NCBI GenBank assembly: GCA_027924585.1
Contig: BSBM01000592.1
Coordinates: forward strand, 5,438,001 to 5,502,000
DNA length: 64,000 nucleotides
Direction: 5' to 3'
DNA from: Larix kaempferi
Taxonomy: Eukaryota > Streptophyta > Pinopsida > Pinales > Pinaceae
Shown here: piece by piece, positions 23,048 through 34,009 of the stretch
Position numbering within the stretch: position 1 is the first letter of the stretch
Layout of the letters: each line of letters begins with the position of its first letter
Made by a program: the position numbers and the translations under genes
The notes under the pieces: generated by a model
The model's database searches: none
What the model saw: the letters and a program-made list of their open reading frames with translations, nothing else
Told to the model about the DNA's origin: nothing

Positions 23048-24174
23048 TTAGTAAATCTGAGGCATCTTCTGGTTTCTCCCTCTCAAACTCTTAAGGGGGG
23101 GGGATAGACTCAGGATCCTCCATATTTGAATCGCATTGAATCTCTTTCGATCTTTTGAAAGCAACTTCCTCATGGAAGGTAATATCTTGACTGAATTCAA
23201 TGTGTCTCTCACCAGGTACATATATTCAGTATGATTTGGATGACTCGCTATAACCACAAAGGTTCCCTTCTTTCCATAAGGCTCCATCTTTGTTCTCTTT
23301 ATTTTCGGTACATGAATGTATACTAGGATCTCGAAGATACTCAAGTGTGATATGTCTAGCTTCTCACCAGTAAACACTTCTTCTGGTGTCTTCTCATCTA
23401 GAATGGCATGCGGGATTCTATTATGGATGTACAAAGCTGTACGGGTGGATTCTGTCCATAATGAGGTAGACATATCTTGATCATGCATCATGGATTTTGT
23501 AGCCTCACATATGGTTCTATTCTTTCTTTTGGAAACCTCATTTTGTTGAGGATTGTATGGTATTGTTAACTGTCTACATATTCCCGCGTCATTGCATAGC
23601 TCATTAAATGCATGTGAATCAAATTCACCTTCATTATCATACCTCAATGCACATATGTGCTTTTCTTTTTTATTTTCAGCTAGGGATTTAACCTCTTTAA
23701 ATTTTCTAAGAGTTTCACTTTTAGCCTTCATGAAATAAATCCATGACTTCCTAGAAAAATCATCTATAAATAGTACATATAAGAAGCCACTCAGGGAAGG
23801 GGATGACATGGGACCACATACATCAGAATGTATTAAATCTAAAATCCCTTTAGATCTAGTAGTGCTGTTGGAAAAAAATTTCTTAACATTCTTCCCAAGT
23901 GCACAACCCCAACATACACTATCATGCTCAAAATCAAATACGGGCATACTTTTTACCATCTTTTGAAGTACTGGTAGCGCTACTCAGGGAAGGGGATGAC
24001 ATGGGACCACATGCATCAGAATGTATTAAATCTAAAATCCCTTTAGATCTAGTAGTACTGTTGGAAAAAAATTTCTTAACATTCTTCCCAAGTGCACAAC
24101 CCCAACATACACTATCATGCTCAAAATCAAATACAGACATACTTTTTACCATCTTTTGAAGTACTGGTAGCGCT
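23048..24174 (-). pseudogene. Element D copia integrase with internal 193-bp duplication
   Basis: The frame at 23959-23048 reads CWGCALGKNVKKF, DLIHSDVCGPMSSPS, YVLFIDDFSRKSWIYF, LRYDNEGEFDSH and YNPQQNEVSKRKNRTI, then KTPEEVFTGEKLD, covering zinc-binding end, catalytic core and C-terminal region. 23789-23981 is directly repeated as 23982-24174; since 193 is not a multiple of three the copy breaks the frame. Confidence 0.85.
23789..24174. repeat. 193-bp direct tandem duplication
   Basis: ACTCAGGGAAGGGGATGACA begins both copies (23789 and 23982) and GGTAGCGCT ends both. A few substitutions separate them (for example ACATACATCAG against ACATGCATCAG). Confidence 0.9.
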
Positions 24175-24359
24175 TTTTAATGTAGTTTTCCAAGCCTTTG
24201 GTGCCATAGATCACATGGAATGATAGTGTGGTGAATCATAGCTTGAATGTACTTCTTGGGTACCTTGTATAGTCCTCCCTCTCGAACTCCAATCACAACA
24301 ACATATTCTAGGCTTTTGTTATTCAACCATAAAAGTGATTTGTTATCCATGAAGATAAC

Positions 24360-25508
24360 TCAGAAGCCTTTGTATTCAAGAACCAAAACTAAAAGAAGGT
24401 TCGTCTTCAAGCTTGGAACATATATAATGTCCTCCACATGTATAATATCACTGGTGCTCAGCTGGAATGAGGTGGATCCAACTCCTTGGATCGAATATGT
24501 TGAGTTGTCCCCCAACTCTACCATGCATGTGAACTTTTTCTCCTTTAGGTTAGTGATGGCAATCTTGTAACCAATCATATGTTTGGATGCACCACTTTCT
24601 ATCAAGCATGTGTTTGCACTTGTGATGATGGTTCCCTAAAGGGATGAGACAAAGTAATACTCCCTTCTTGTCTCCTTTTCTTCGGATGCATTCTTTTGAG
24701 TGGTTTCAATATCTTCTATGGCGGTAGAAGCATGAAACTTTCCTTTCCGCTTTGCTTTGCACTCTCCTGAGAAATGGCCTTTCTTGTTGCAATTGAAGCA
24801 TCTAAATTTTGACTTGTCAAATCCTTTGTTGAACTACTTCTTCTTTGGATGAGAGAAATTATTTTGGAAGAAGGGTTTATTTCCTTTATTCATTCTTGTT
24901 GTGGGGGGCAAGATTTTCTTCTTTAATGCACATAGCTTTGCTCTGGATTCATCCTTCCTCTTGGATATAGTCATGCCACAATATTTATAACCCAGGTTTC
25001 ACTTCTCAGCCATTGATAGTAGCCAAGAATGTCTCCCATGAAGATGGGAGACCATCAACGGCGGTTTGGATGAGATAATATTCATCCACTGCAACTCCAA
25101 TGTTAACAAGCTGATCTCTTACATGAGAGATCTTAGTGAAGAAGGAGGCCACTGTCTCGTCCTTCTCCATCTTGAGGTTTCATAACTTGCTCTTCAATTC
25201 CCTCTTTTGAGTTGGGGCCTTGTTCTCATATAGATTAGTAAATGTATCATAACATTCTTTTGCGGTCTTCAGCGGTGTGATCACGGGCATCAAGTTATCT
25301 TTTATCGAATCATAGATGATCTGTTTGGATTTAGCTTGATTCTTCTTGAAGTTGATGTGCCCTGCATTAGTTGTAGGCTCCTCCAACACAGTGGATATTG
25401 ATCTATCCAAGTCATGTTCCTCTAGGATGTTTAGAATCCTAGCCTTCCAAGTGTTGAGGTTTGAGGTGCCCTCAAGACGGTCTTTCGGTCGTACAGATAT
25501 TGATGCCA
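24360..25508 (-). pseudogene. Element D gag, zinc knuckle and protease
   Basis: The ATG at 25508 starts gag: MASISVRPKDRLEGTSN, then WKARILNILEEHDLD and AKECYDTFTNLYE, the capsid region of copia Gag. Near 24770-24815 a CFNCNKKGHFSGEC zinc knuckle is intact. The protease at 24605-24360 shows IESGASKHMIG, with Glu in place of the catalytic Asp of D-S-G, then DIIYVPSLKTNLL. Broken by stops near 25180 and between knuckle and protease. Confidence 0.85.
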
Positions 25509-25591
25509 TAGTATTCAAATATTGTGCTCAACTTCTCAGGATCTATGTAGGCTCTAGTTGGCATGAAAAACTGAGCTCCTTCATGCCATGA

Positions 25592-25603
25592 GCTCTGATA
25601 CCA
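25592..25603 (-). promoter_or_regulatory. Element D primer-binding site (initiator Met tRNA)
   Basis: GCTCTGATACCA on the plus strand directly abuts the LTR start at 25604. Confidence 0.9.
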
Positions 25604-26014
25604 TGTTAATATTTGGTTCAGCTTTGATCTTTAATTCTTTGAGATGGAGAAACTTGAAACAATGAGACCATTCAATCACCTGAAATTCATACAACCATAA
25701 CACAAGATATACCCTGGGGAAAATACTCAAAATAATGAGAACAAAAACCCCAACAACTCTTCTTAGTATAATATAATAGATAATAGAGAACGTCTTTCTT
25801 TTACAACATATCAGTTTTCTTTCAGAAGAGAAGAGATCACCAAACACTCTTGGTGAAGATACGGAAGCAATAGAGAAGAGAGATCAATCAGATGTGTTTT
25901 CCAATTTGCCTAGCAAAACAATAACTTGCACAAAGAGAAGCGCGTTGCCTTCAATGGAGAAGAGAATTCACTTCACATTGAATTCATTAACCCTATATAA
26001 CATATTTATACATT
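25604..26014 (-). repeat. Element D, right LTR, truncated
   Basis: Matches the first 400 or so bases of 19725-21308. Similarity stops after TTTATACATT; the remaining roughly 1.17 kb expected is absent and Penelope-like DNA follows. Confidence 0.85.
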
Positions 26015-26790
26015 GTGAATGAGGAGGAATCTGTGGTTGATATTGTTTGATCGACGGTTTCAATCCCTAAAGCAGGTTCATCATCAGGAGAAGCACTTCT
26101 TTGAAGGATTTCACGGATAATAAGAGCTCAGATTTACAGATTTATACTAGTTTCATCATAGTGTAGGGTTTTATTTTCCTTGTCGACGGAATTGTTGAGT
26201 TTCTTTAGGGTTTGATAATGTGTGAGGATAGATTAGATTATATATATGTTTTGAATAAAGCTTATTGTATTTTTATTAAGAAATATATGTTTAATTTTTT
26301 TTTAAGAAAGATATGTTGATCATTTTTATTCTTATTATTGAAGTGTTAGATATTTTGAATATGTTAGGGTTATTTTTATTAATATTATTGTGTAGGTTTT
26401 CTTTTTTTCTTTTTCTTTTTATTTTTTAGGATATGAATGATAGGTTTCCAGGTTTTTTTTTAGTTTTATCCCATCGTCACGGTTAATTTTTTTTTTTCGA
26501 TTTCTATTGCTTCTCTTATTTTTATTTTGAAGTAATGTGGTATGGTTGAAAGTACTTCCATTTTTTCAAGAGAAATATGATGTTTAGTGTTGTATGAGTG
26601 CTCGGCAATAGAAAAATTCTTTGTCCTGCAATGGTGGATGTCAACACCATGTTCTTTCAATCAAGTCTTTATTGAGTGACTAGTTTCATCGATGTATTTT
26701 TTCCCACATGCACATGGTGTGGCATAGACTCCTTGCTGGAGCTTTTTCTCTATTGGGTCTTTGGAAAAGTCGAGCATGTTGTTAGTCGAG
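26015..26790 (-). mobile_element. 5'-truncated Penelope-like element fragment with GIY-YIG endonuclease
   Basis: On the minus strand from about 26775 down the reading is QQGVYATPCACGKKYIDETSHS (GIY-YIG nuclease start, with the Cys pair typical of Penelope endonucleases), a stop, then KEHGVDIHHC, SIAEHSYNTKHHISLEKM and REAIEIEK. This matches the second copy at 40148-40470 (ALAEHSFKTKHHI, RQAIEI). Downstream lie about 350 bp of AT-rich DNA and a hammerhead-like core near 26049-26087. Only the 3' part is present, as expected for target-primed insertion. It is flanked by truncated element D and by A's gag start. Confidence 0.75.
26045..26090 (-). ncRNA. Hammerhead-ribozyme-like motif in the Penelope 3' region
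   Basis: On the minus strand CTGATGA (26087-26081) is followed 19 nt later by GAAA (26061-26058) and then CCGTCGATC. CTGATGA and GAAA are the two invariant core boxes of hammerhead ribozymes, which are known in the terminal repeats of Penelope-like elements. The 19-nt stem II would be weak (AACC with GG-ATT) and stem III is not convincing, so this may be a decayed or chance copy. Confidence 0.35.
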
Positions 26791-26913
26791 ATATGTTGAT
26801 ACGTATCCATATAGATCATGCTCTTCCAAGGTATTCAAAATCCCGACCTTCCAAGTATTGAAGTTTGAATTTCCTTCAAGTATGTATTCTGGTTTTACTG
26901 AGATTGAAGCCAT
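26790..26913 (-). pseudogene. Element A gag, N-terminal remnant
   Basis: The ATG at 26913 on the minus strand opens MASISVKPEYILEG and continues NSNFNTWKVGILNTLEEHD, clearly related to gag of element D. The sequence leaves the family at about 26790 where Penelope DNA begins. The rest of A's gag is not in the window, so it was deleted. Confidence 0.75.
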
Positions 26914-26992
26914 TATTCTTCAAGTATTGTGCTCACCCAGGATCAACATAGGCTCAAGCTTTACTACTGAACTTAGCTCTTTCACATCTTGA

Positions 26993-27004
26993 GCTCTGAT
27001 ACCA
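26993..27004 (-). promoter_or_regulatory. Element A primer-binding site (initiator Met tRNA)
   Basis: GCTCTGATACCA on the plus strand abuts the LTR at 27005. Confidence 0.9.
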
Positions 27005-28328
27005 TGTTAATTTTTTTAATCTTAATGCAGAATTATAGTAGTACTTTAAATCAATGAATAATCAAAAGCATAAGAATTCACATGAGACACAGTATTTACC
27101 TTGGGGAAACCCTCTAGTACTTGAGGGAGAAAACCCTAGCAAAATATTCCTTAGAATATTTATAGATAGTAGAGAATGTCATTACAATGAGTAGATTATC
27201 AAGAAACCCTAGTGCATTATTAGAGACAAATACCAAGAACCCCTAGTGCAATCACCGAGCAAGAGAGAAGATGGAAGAATAGACCTCAGAATAATATCCT
27301 ACACAAAACCAATTCATTGATTTTGGTCACATGCACAATGAATGTGAATTGCCTTCAAGAGAGAAGAGAATTCACTCTCACATTGAATTCATCAATCCTG
27401 CATAACATATATAAATCATACTTCTCATGCTTCAAATTCTATTTTTATCTTCTAACTTCATGATGAACTTGTTCTTCATCTGGATTCTAGGTCACTTAGT
27501 TAGGAGGATAAATCAAGTGTTGTCATGCAAGTGTCGTAACTCAAGTGTTGTCTTTTAGTTCAACTTAAGTGTCGTCTTTTAGTTTAACTCAAGTGTTGAC
27601 ATGCAAAACACTTTAGTTAACTAGATCTTCGTTATTAACACTTAGTTAACTCTTTTTACAGAATTCCTTCTTGATAACATCACTGAAGTGAACAATTCAA
27701 ATTCTCCTTTTATTAATTGAAGTCTTTCTTATTAACATCACTGAAGTTTAACAATTCGAGTTCTCTCTTATTTAACTGAAGTTTTTATCATTACTGAGCA
27801 AATCAAGTTCTCTCTTATCTTACCACATCTTATATTTATCTCTTGTCTTATCTGCATGGTCCACATGTTCCAACTTTAATTTATCTATCATATCAAATAT
27901 ACTAAGGATATTTTTCCAATGATGTGATCATCTTGTTCTACTATCGTTCCAAGTGGTCATATGCTAAAGTAATTCACTCTAGAGGTGGCCAGTCTCTAGA
28001 GGAGACTTAATAGCTCAACCATGGTTAGTAGTACATCACACACTGTGCATGCTTCAACATGCAAAGCATTACCTCAACACATGAGGATCTGTCTTGACAC
28101 ACAATACCTTAGTCTTGACAAACAAGATTGTACAACTCCATCACTTTGACATACAAAGAACTTACCTCAACACATGAGGCTTATTCATTCTCAATTCCAA
28201 CTCGATATTCTTCTCCAAGTTCCTGAGTCCAACTCAGGATCCTATAAGGCACTACCTCAATGCACGAGGCTCGATCTTGACACATGAGATTGACTTGGAG
28301 AATGACTCATGATGCTGTAACTTTAACA
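27005..28328 (-). repeat. Element A, right LTR (5' LTR in element sense)
   Basis: 1,324-bp partner of 6938-8247. The hairpin array is better preserved here, with CCTCA/TGAGG, TCTTG/CAAGA, CTTTG/CAAAG, CCTCA/TGAGG and CCTGAGT/ACTCAGG at about 28075-28235. Confidence 0.9.
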
Positions 28329-28477
28329 TGGATATGCGAATGCAGTTTCTTGTTTTTTAGTTTTACAAATTTTCAATTACTCATTAGAAAATCAATTTTA
28401 TTATTATTATATATTATATATATATATATATTTGTTGCAATTGGTGTTGGAATTCTTAATGATACTTAGAGGGGGGG

Positions 28478-29240
28478 TGAGCAGTATCATGTGTAGATTA
28501 AACAATTTTCACTTTAAAAATTATGCACCAATTCCTACTTAAATCACAACAATAAAAGACAATTATGCGCAGAGTATTTGGAAAGTAACTTTATATATAT
28601 GTATGCAAAATTGGATTACACAGATAGATGGGAGACACCAATCTCCAATGCTGTGAGCACCAACTCACTCAGACACCAATCCCACATGCAAGCACCAACC
28701 TGATGATTATAGGAACCAACCTGTGAGGACACCAATCCTCTGCGCAAGCAACAACTTTTTGATTACAAGCACCAACTTGCTGTGTTCAGGCACCAACCTG
28801 AGAGGAGACTACAATCTCCTATCCTTTCCCCATCCTACCTCCCTGAAACAAATGCAAATATTCTTCTATCGTACAGCCTTTTGATTTGGGCACACAGCTT
28901 CACACTTCTCTTGTTCACTGCTTCACTTTATTTTGTGCACTTATGTGCTCTACTTCAGTTCTATGCAATTGTTATGGTTCACTATATTTTATGTGCACTT
29001 CTCCACTTGCTGTGTACTTTGCTTCGGTTTTATGCACTGGTTCTATTGTTGTATACTATGTTACTACTCTGATCCAACACACTACTATGATCTTGCGCAC
29101 TTCTTCAATCTGTACACCGCTCCGGTTCTGCGCACTGTCTACTGCTCTACTTTTCTGTGCACTCGGCTCTCTATTGTTTCTTTCTTTGGATCAATGAGCC
29201 ATAGATTCCCCAATAAACCGAAGCTCCCAAATACATAATA
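28478..29240 (+). repeat. Probable LTR fragment (U3 end) with hairpin array
   Basis: AGAGGGGGGG at 28468-28477 looks like a polypurine tract and is followed by TGAG at 28478, a plausible LTR start. Downstream come the ten-hairpin array (28631-28820) and worn direct repeats with TGTGCACT and GCGCACT boxes (about 28930-29165). I cannot find a partner LTR in the window, so it may be a solo or truncated LTR. The right end is uncertain. Confidence 0.4.
28631..28820. repeat. Array of ten short hairpins with a conserved CACCAA loop
   Basis: Units start at 28631, 28653, 28669, 28688, 28709, 28725, 28744, 28765, 28786 and 28804 (spacing 16-22 bp). Each is a 5-base arm, a six-base loop (CACCAA or a close variant: AACCAA, CAACAA, CTACAA) and a second arm. 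Arms are fully complementary in GGAGA/TCTCC, GTGAG/CTCAC, ATAGG/CCTGT (one G-T pair), GAGGA/TCCTC, TCAGG/CCTGA and GGAGA/TCTCC, four of five in ACAAG/CTTGC, and partial in the other three. Confidence 0.8.
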
Positions 29241-32200
29241 CCTTTACATATCCATTACACACACCTCCTTCACTTCTATCTTTGGTTTATTTATATCACT
29301 ACTTGTTTCCATGATTAGATTGAATTGTCCACAAGTAGGGGCTTCTTTATGTCGGCTACCTCTTTCTTCCTGATCAACTCTACCCAACACAATGCATTTG
29401 AGCTGACTAAGTCTTTTTCTGTGCACTTTGATATTCTTTCTTATTGCACGAAAGCCCAGTATATGTGCGACATGTACCGATCCAAATTGCATGAATAGGT
29501 AGCCTTTTTTTGTATATACCTCTTCAAACAACAATCAAGGATTCATGCTTCTTGTTTGACATCAATGACAACACCAAAGTTCAACAATGGGATATATGAG
29601 TTGATTACACTTTGGTTCATTGTAACCATGGAAATCATTCATATATTTAAATTTGAATTAAGCATCAAAAAATCATATATTTTTTAAAATAATATTTATT
29701 TTTAAATTTTAATTATTGTGCTTATATAAGCACGTTGATTATACTTTTGTTCATAGTCACAATGTAAATCATTCATATATTTAATTAATAAAGAAAAATT
29801 TCGTGACATTAGAGAATGCAGTAGAAGAAGAAACCCATTTTATTATATAAGAATAAGAAACAAAAAATTGGGACATCATACAGGTCCACGATAATCAAAA
29901 TGTCATTTTGAAATTATTATGATTATTCATAACTTTTCGTCATCTCATTGAGACAATATGTCCACATTAAAAAAAAAATTATTTTTCACAGAGAAGAATT
30001 CCAAAATATACAACTTGCAATGACAACATTTAATTGTATTGATCATCATCCATTGCTCGAATTATTGTTGTTGCTCAAGCTACTTGCATGCCTCAGGTAT
30101 TCATCACTTTCATGGGATATTGTACTTGGGTTATTTGAAATGTTTTCGTGATCGACTTCATTTCGTTCCACATTTTCAAGTTGCATCTACAAGCATAAAA
30201 ATAAAATGTAATGAGTATATCTACATTTATAGATAATATAATATACATGATTGCATACATGAAAAAAACCTACCACTACAACGCGTGATTCATATATTTC
30301 ACATATTCCTTTTAAACCATTCCTCATGCCAGTTTTCAATAAATCCTATGTTGGCTCCACTCCATACTTTTTTTCTTGTGAGTTTCATATGCCATGACAA
30401 AGTATAGTTATAATTAAAGACTTATTGTTGTCCCATTAATTATAAAATAAGGGGCGCAAAACAACATAGCTACTTACAAATTCAATTAACCCTTGATACC
30501 CCATCATATACTCACAACCCATTCTTAACCCAATGTCAATCTAATCTCCTATCTGCACAAGCATCAAATAATCAATAATAAGTAAGAGAGGAAAGGGAAG
30601 AGAAAAGAGTACATAAGAATTACATGGTAAAAACATCCATGGGAAGGCTTGATCTTCTTTATTCTTTAGGAAACTCCAACTCTTACAATCTTGAGAACCC
30701 CCACATATGTTCCATCTTTACTTCATGTCACAATGACACACAATAATGTGCATATTGTGTTTCAACAACTTAGCCTCAAAGGGTCTCCTTCACCTCTATT
30801 ATATAGCTAGAGGCATGGATATATTTACATCTCATAACACGTGAGATAAATTATTTTCCACCCCTCTTATATAAAGAATGGTAATAGGAGAATTTTGTTT
30901 TTATAGGTTTCTGGATTCACTGTGTGAGAGGAATTGAGATCGATGTTTCAGATTCATGATACACAATATATCACTAGAACAAAATAAAAGATAGGGTGAG
31001 AAAAAAATAAATATTATTAGAAGTTAAAAACCCAGATGATTACCACACCTTTTTCGTAAGCAATAAATAATAAGCAAAAAATTATTCTAAGCAAAAAATT
31101 AAATAATAAGGATAATAAAAAGGGAAGGGGAACAAGAATTAGAAAACAAAAAAACATATTACAAAAGAAACAAAACAAAATAAACAATTTTAATATTACA
31201 AACAAATAAATAATAAACAAAATTAGAGAAAAAAAAAATTAAAAATTAAAAACTAAATAAATAACAAATCATAAATATAAGTGAAAATAATAAATTAATA
31301 AAAGAAAACATAAACAAAATTTAAGAAAGGAACAAAAGAAACAAATATCAAATTTTACAAACAAAGTATAATTAAAACAAGAGCTGTGTGCAGCTTAGTC
31401 CCTGCCTTTTAGGTTTAAAAAATTATAAAGAATTAAAAAAGGCAAGTTAATAAATCCCATTAACATTAGAATATGCACGCCAAATTTCATTAATTTAGGA
31501 ATTCGAAAAAAAAAAAAATGTTCAATAAGTCATATTAAATTATCAATCTATCAAAACTATTACGTAGTATCAAGAAACCCATTTTTTAAATTATTGTTAT
31601 CCATCGTTATGAACAAGATAGAAAAACCAAAATGATATCCCTATAGCAAGCATAAGTAAGAGGTAAATACCCATTTATTTTCAACGTTTTATGTTCAACA
31701 TTATTTAAATTTGTTTGAACATAAATTAAATGGAAGTGAAAATATTTGGTCGTTTTGAATTTTGTATTTGACAAGAAATGGTGGCCATCAAATTTCAACA
31801 TTGATTGAACATATGAAAATGGTCTCTCTCCTACTATACTATTTTTGCATTGTGTTGAGAAGCTACATAAAAAGGCCAAATATGGTAATGTATATAGTTC
31901 TTAGCCATAGTGCTAATGATAATATTGCCATAGCATTAAAGGAAGCATTCTCTAGAGTATAATATTTATCACCATTTTGATTATTGGAAATCCGAGTTAT
32001 TAAAAAAGGATCTAGATCGAGGTGAATTAATAAATAATCAAGACAATACCTTTGACATTTGGCAATGGATAATAATGTGACATAGATGGTAGAGATCTTA
32101 GAGTAAGTTGTTCTCTAGAATATCTTTCAGTTAAGAGATTGCAGATTGTTTTATTTTTTCAATTTTGTCAAAATCTAATAGACTTTATCTTAATAGAGGT

Positions 32201-33994
32201 GACTACTAAATCAACCTTTAATTTATTAGGTTGTGCAAGATAGCCCTTAAAAGGATACAACCAAACATTTAGGTGAGAGATTTCCACTATTGTTTTAAGC
32301 TTCATTTACATTAATTTCAAATTTAAGAACCTACAAATAAAATCACAATCCCCACCAAAAAGAGATTATGTTACTCCTTTCAAAATCCTACAAAATAAAT
32401 GCATTGTACTACTTTTGTAGAAATAATATATTCCATAGAAAAGGTAAAGCATGTAGCTTATAAGTTGTAAAAATGTTTTGACCGAGCTATCCAATGGTTA
32501 AGAGTTTTTTCCCTATTATAAATCTTAAGGGAAAACACAATTTCAATAAACATTGATAAGTAAATTGATACAAGTCTTTTCACTATTATCTATATTTGAT
32601 CCTCATTAACCCTAAACCTAAAAACTCAAAGAGTTTTTATTGTTGGGTTGTATATCGTATGTGGAAAGAGAGAACTTTGACTTAAATGTGCATATTTTGG
32701 ATGTATCACTTACTGACGTTATTGCTAATGAGATGGGTACAAGAACTATGACATGTACATATTTTACTAATGAAAAATATACCACTCGGCTTAAATCTAC
32801 CAATGCTCAAGTGCATCAATAATGATTTTATCTTTGTGTGTTTGCGATATATGATATATATATTACGGTGACATTGTAAATTTATTTAACTATGATATTG
32901 ATTAATAAAGGTCTCAATGTTTAGTAAATTTATAAGCTTTTCTCTCAAATATCATATCAACATTCTAAATCTCTCTCAATTATTGATAATGACTTAGGTA
33001 ATTTTCTTTGTAATGTATCGTGACTCATAGAGATATTAGGTTGATATTGCAAATATATTCAACTATAGAATCATGAATAAAGGTTTTGATTTTAAGTAAG
33101 AATATCAATATGTTACACCTCAATTTACATTTTTTTCAATTTCGGTAAATAACTTCATGATAAAACTTAATATCGAATTATGAACATAGTGCGTTCCAGT
33201 TCAAAATTTGTGTTCAACAGGGGGAAAGTTACACTTTTTCCTTTAAAGACAAAGAATCATCAAGTAAAAAGTGGGAGAATAGTGAGCCCTCCCCAAGGAA
33301 AGACTCATTACTGACTCATGATTGGGTGCAACTAACAAAGTTTACACAAGCCACTGAATCTGCAATGTATGTTAAGCCCTTCCCACATCTTATGAGAAGT
33401 GTGATACAAGCACTAACACTACTATGATTCAAGGGAAAACACCTTTTCTATCTAATCATCCTCACGACAACACCTTTAGGAAGGGGAAGTTTCCATGAAT
33501 CAAAGAACTTAAATGAACTAAGAGGGTATCGTTCCATTTTATTTCATTATATGATGCAAAGCAATTGGTGTTGCTATAATGTCCACCATTGACTAACACA
33601 ATGTTGGTAGGATTGAATTGGAAAACGATTTAAAAGAGATCAACTCCATTTTTTTATTTCATTTCATTTTCTCATATATTAAGGAACATAATACACTGGT
33701 TGATTCCCTTTCAAAGACAAGACAATCCATTGCAAAAGATCAATTAATCTTGATCAAATTCCATGTTAGAACTTCTACTATCTCCATACATGATTTATAA
33801 TACTCTTTAAATATCATTGTTGTATTTTGTTTTTTTGTGCAATAACTACTCATGTACTATAAGTTTATTTATCTAATGTAATGGAAAAAGTTTAAGTAAA
33901 CTTTTTTTTTTCTTCTAGGTAAAGGTTTTTGTATGTATAAATGCATCTTGATAAATAAATAATTTGATCTTTCATAGTTTTTCCACTAAATTTT
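29241..33994. other. AT-rich intergenic DNA, no supportable gene
   Basis: Mostly AT-rich with A-rich low-complexity runs (about 31000-31400). Short frames at 29244-29534, 31607-31879 and 32640-32822 have no family motif I recognise. A frame at 33618-33800 contains KEHNTLVDSLSK, slightly like the end of a LINE RNase H, but nothing upstream supports it. Confidence 0.5.
30892..30938 (+). repeat. Copy 1 of a short shared motif (inverted relative to 61001-61046)
   Basis: TTTGTTTTTATAG followed by a 32-bp block (GTTTCTGGATTCACTG to GGAATTGAG, 30907-30938) recurs on the opposite strand at 61001-61046 with few differences. After the block the copies diverge abruptly: ATCGATG here, GTAAGGA there. Confidence 0.75.
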
Positions 33995-34009
33995 TTGTAT
34001 TTTTTTATT

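Larger units (their letters stand above)
19725..26014 (-). mobile_element. Ty1/copia LTR retrotransposon D, nested in A, right LTR truncated
   Basis: The left LTR is complete (19725-21308). The right copy starts at 25604 beside an initiator-Met primer-binding site and matches the left until about 26014, where unrelated Penelope-type DNA begins. Gag, protease, integrase, reverse transcriptase and RNase H follow in copia order on the minus strand. D and A are related (gag N-termini both begin MASISV), so D is a relative that inserted into A's protease. A TSD cannot be tested because the right end is lost. Confidence 0.85.
6938..28328 (-). mobile_element. Ty1/copia LTR retrotransposon A, split by nested insertions
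   Basis: Two related LTRs (6938-8247 and 27005-28328) bound the element. Both read TGTTAA at the left and TTTAACA at the right. A primer-binding site complementary to initiator Met tRNA adjoins the right LTR and a polypurine tract (read on the minus strand) adjoins the left LTR, so transcription runs right to left. The flanking 5-mers are CGGAT (6933-6937) and TGGAT (28329-28333), a TSD with one C-to-T change at a CpG. The body is broken by element B (11005-19502), element D (19725-26014) and a Penelope fragment (26015-26790). Most of gag is missing. Confidence 0.9.

Noticed and set aside
28631-28820. CRISPR-like array
   Set aside because: Only the 6-base loop is constant, units are 16-22 bp, there is no 25-40 bp repeat and no cas gene, and the context is plant retrotransposon DNA.
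32640-32822. 60-codon ORF on the plus strand
   Set aside because: Composition looks gene-like but I see no motif, splice context or neighbouring exon to support it.
33618-33800. Possible LINE RNase H tail (EHNTLVDSLSK)
   Set aside because: A single short motif with no supporting upstream LINE sequence.
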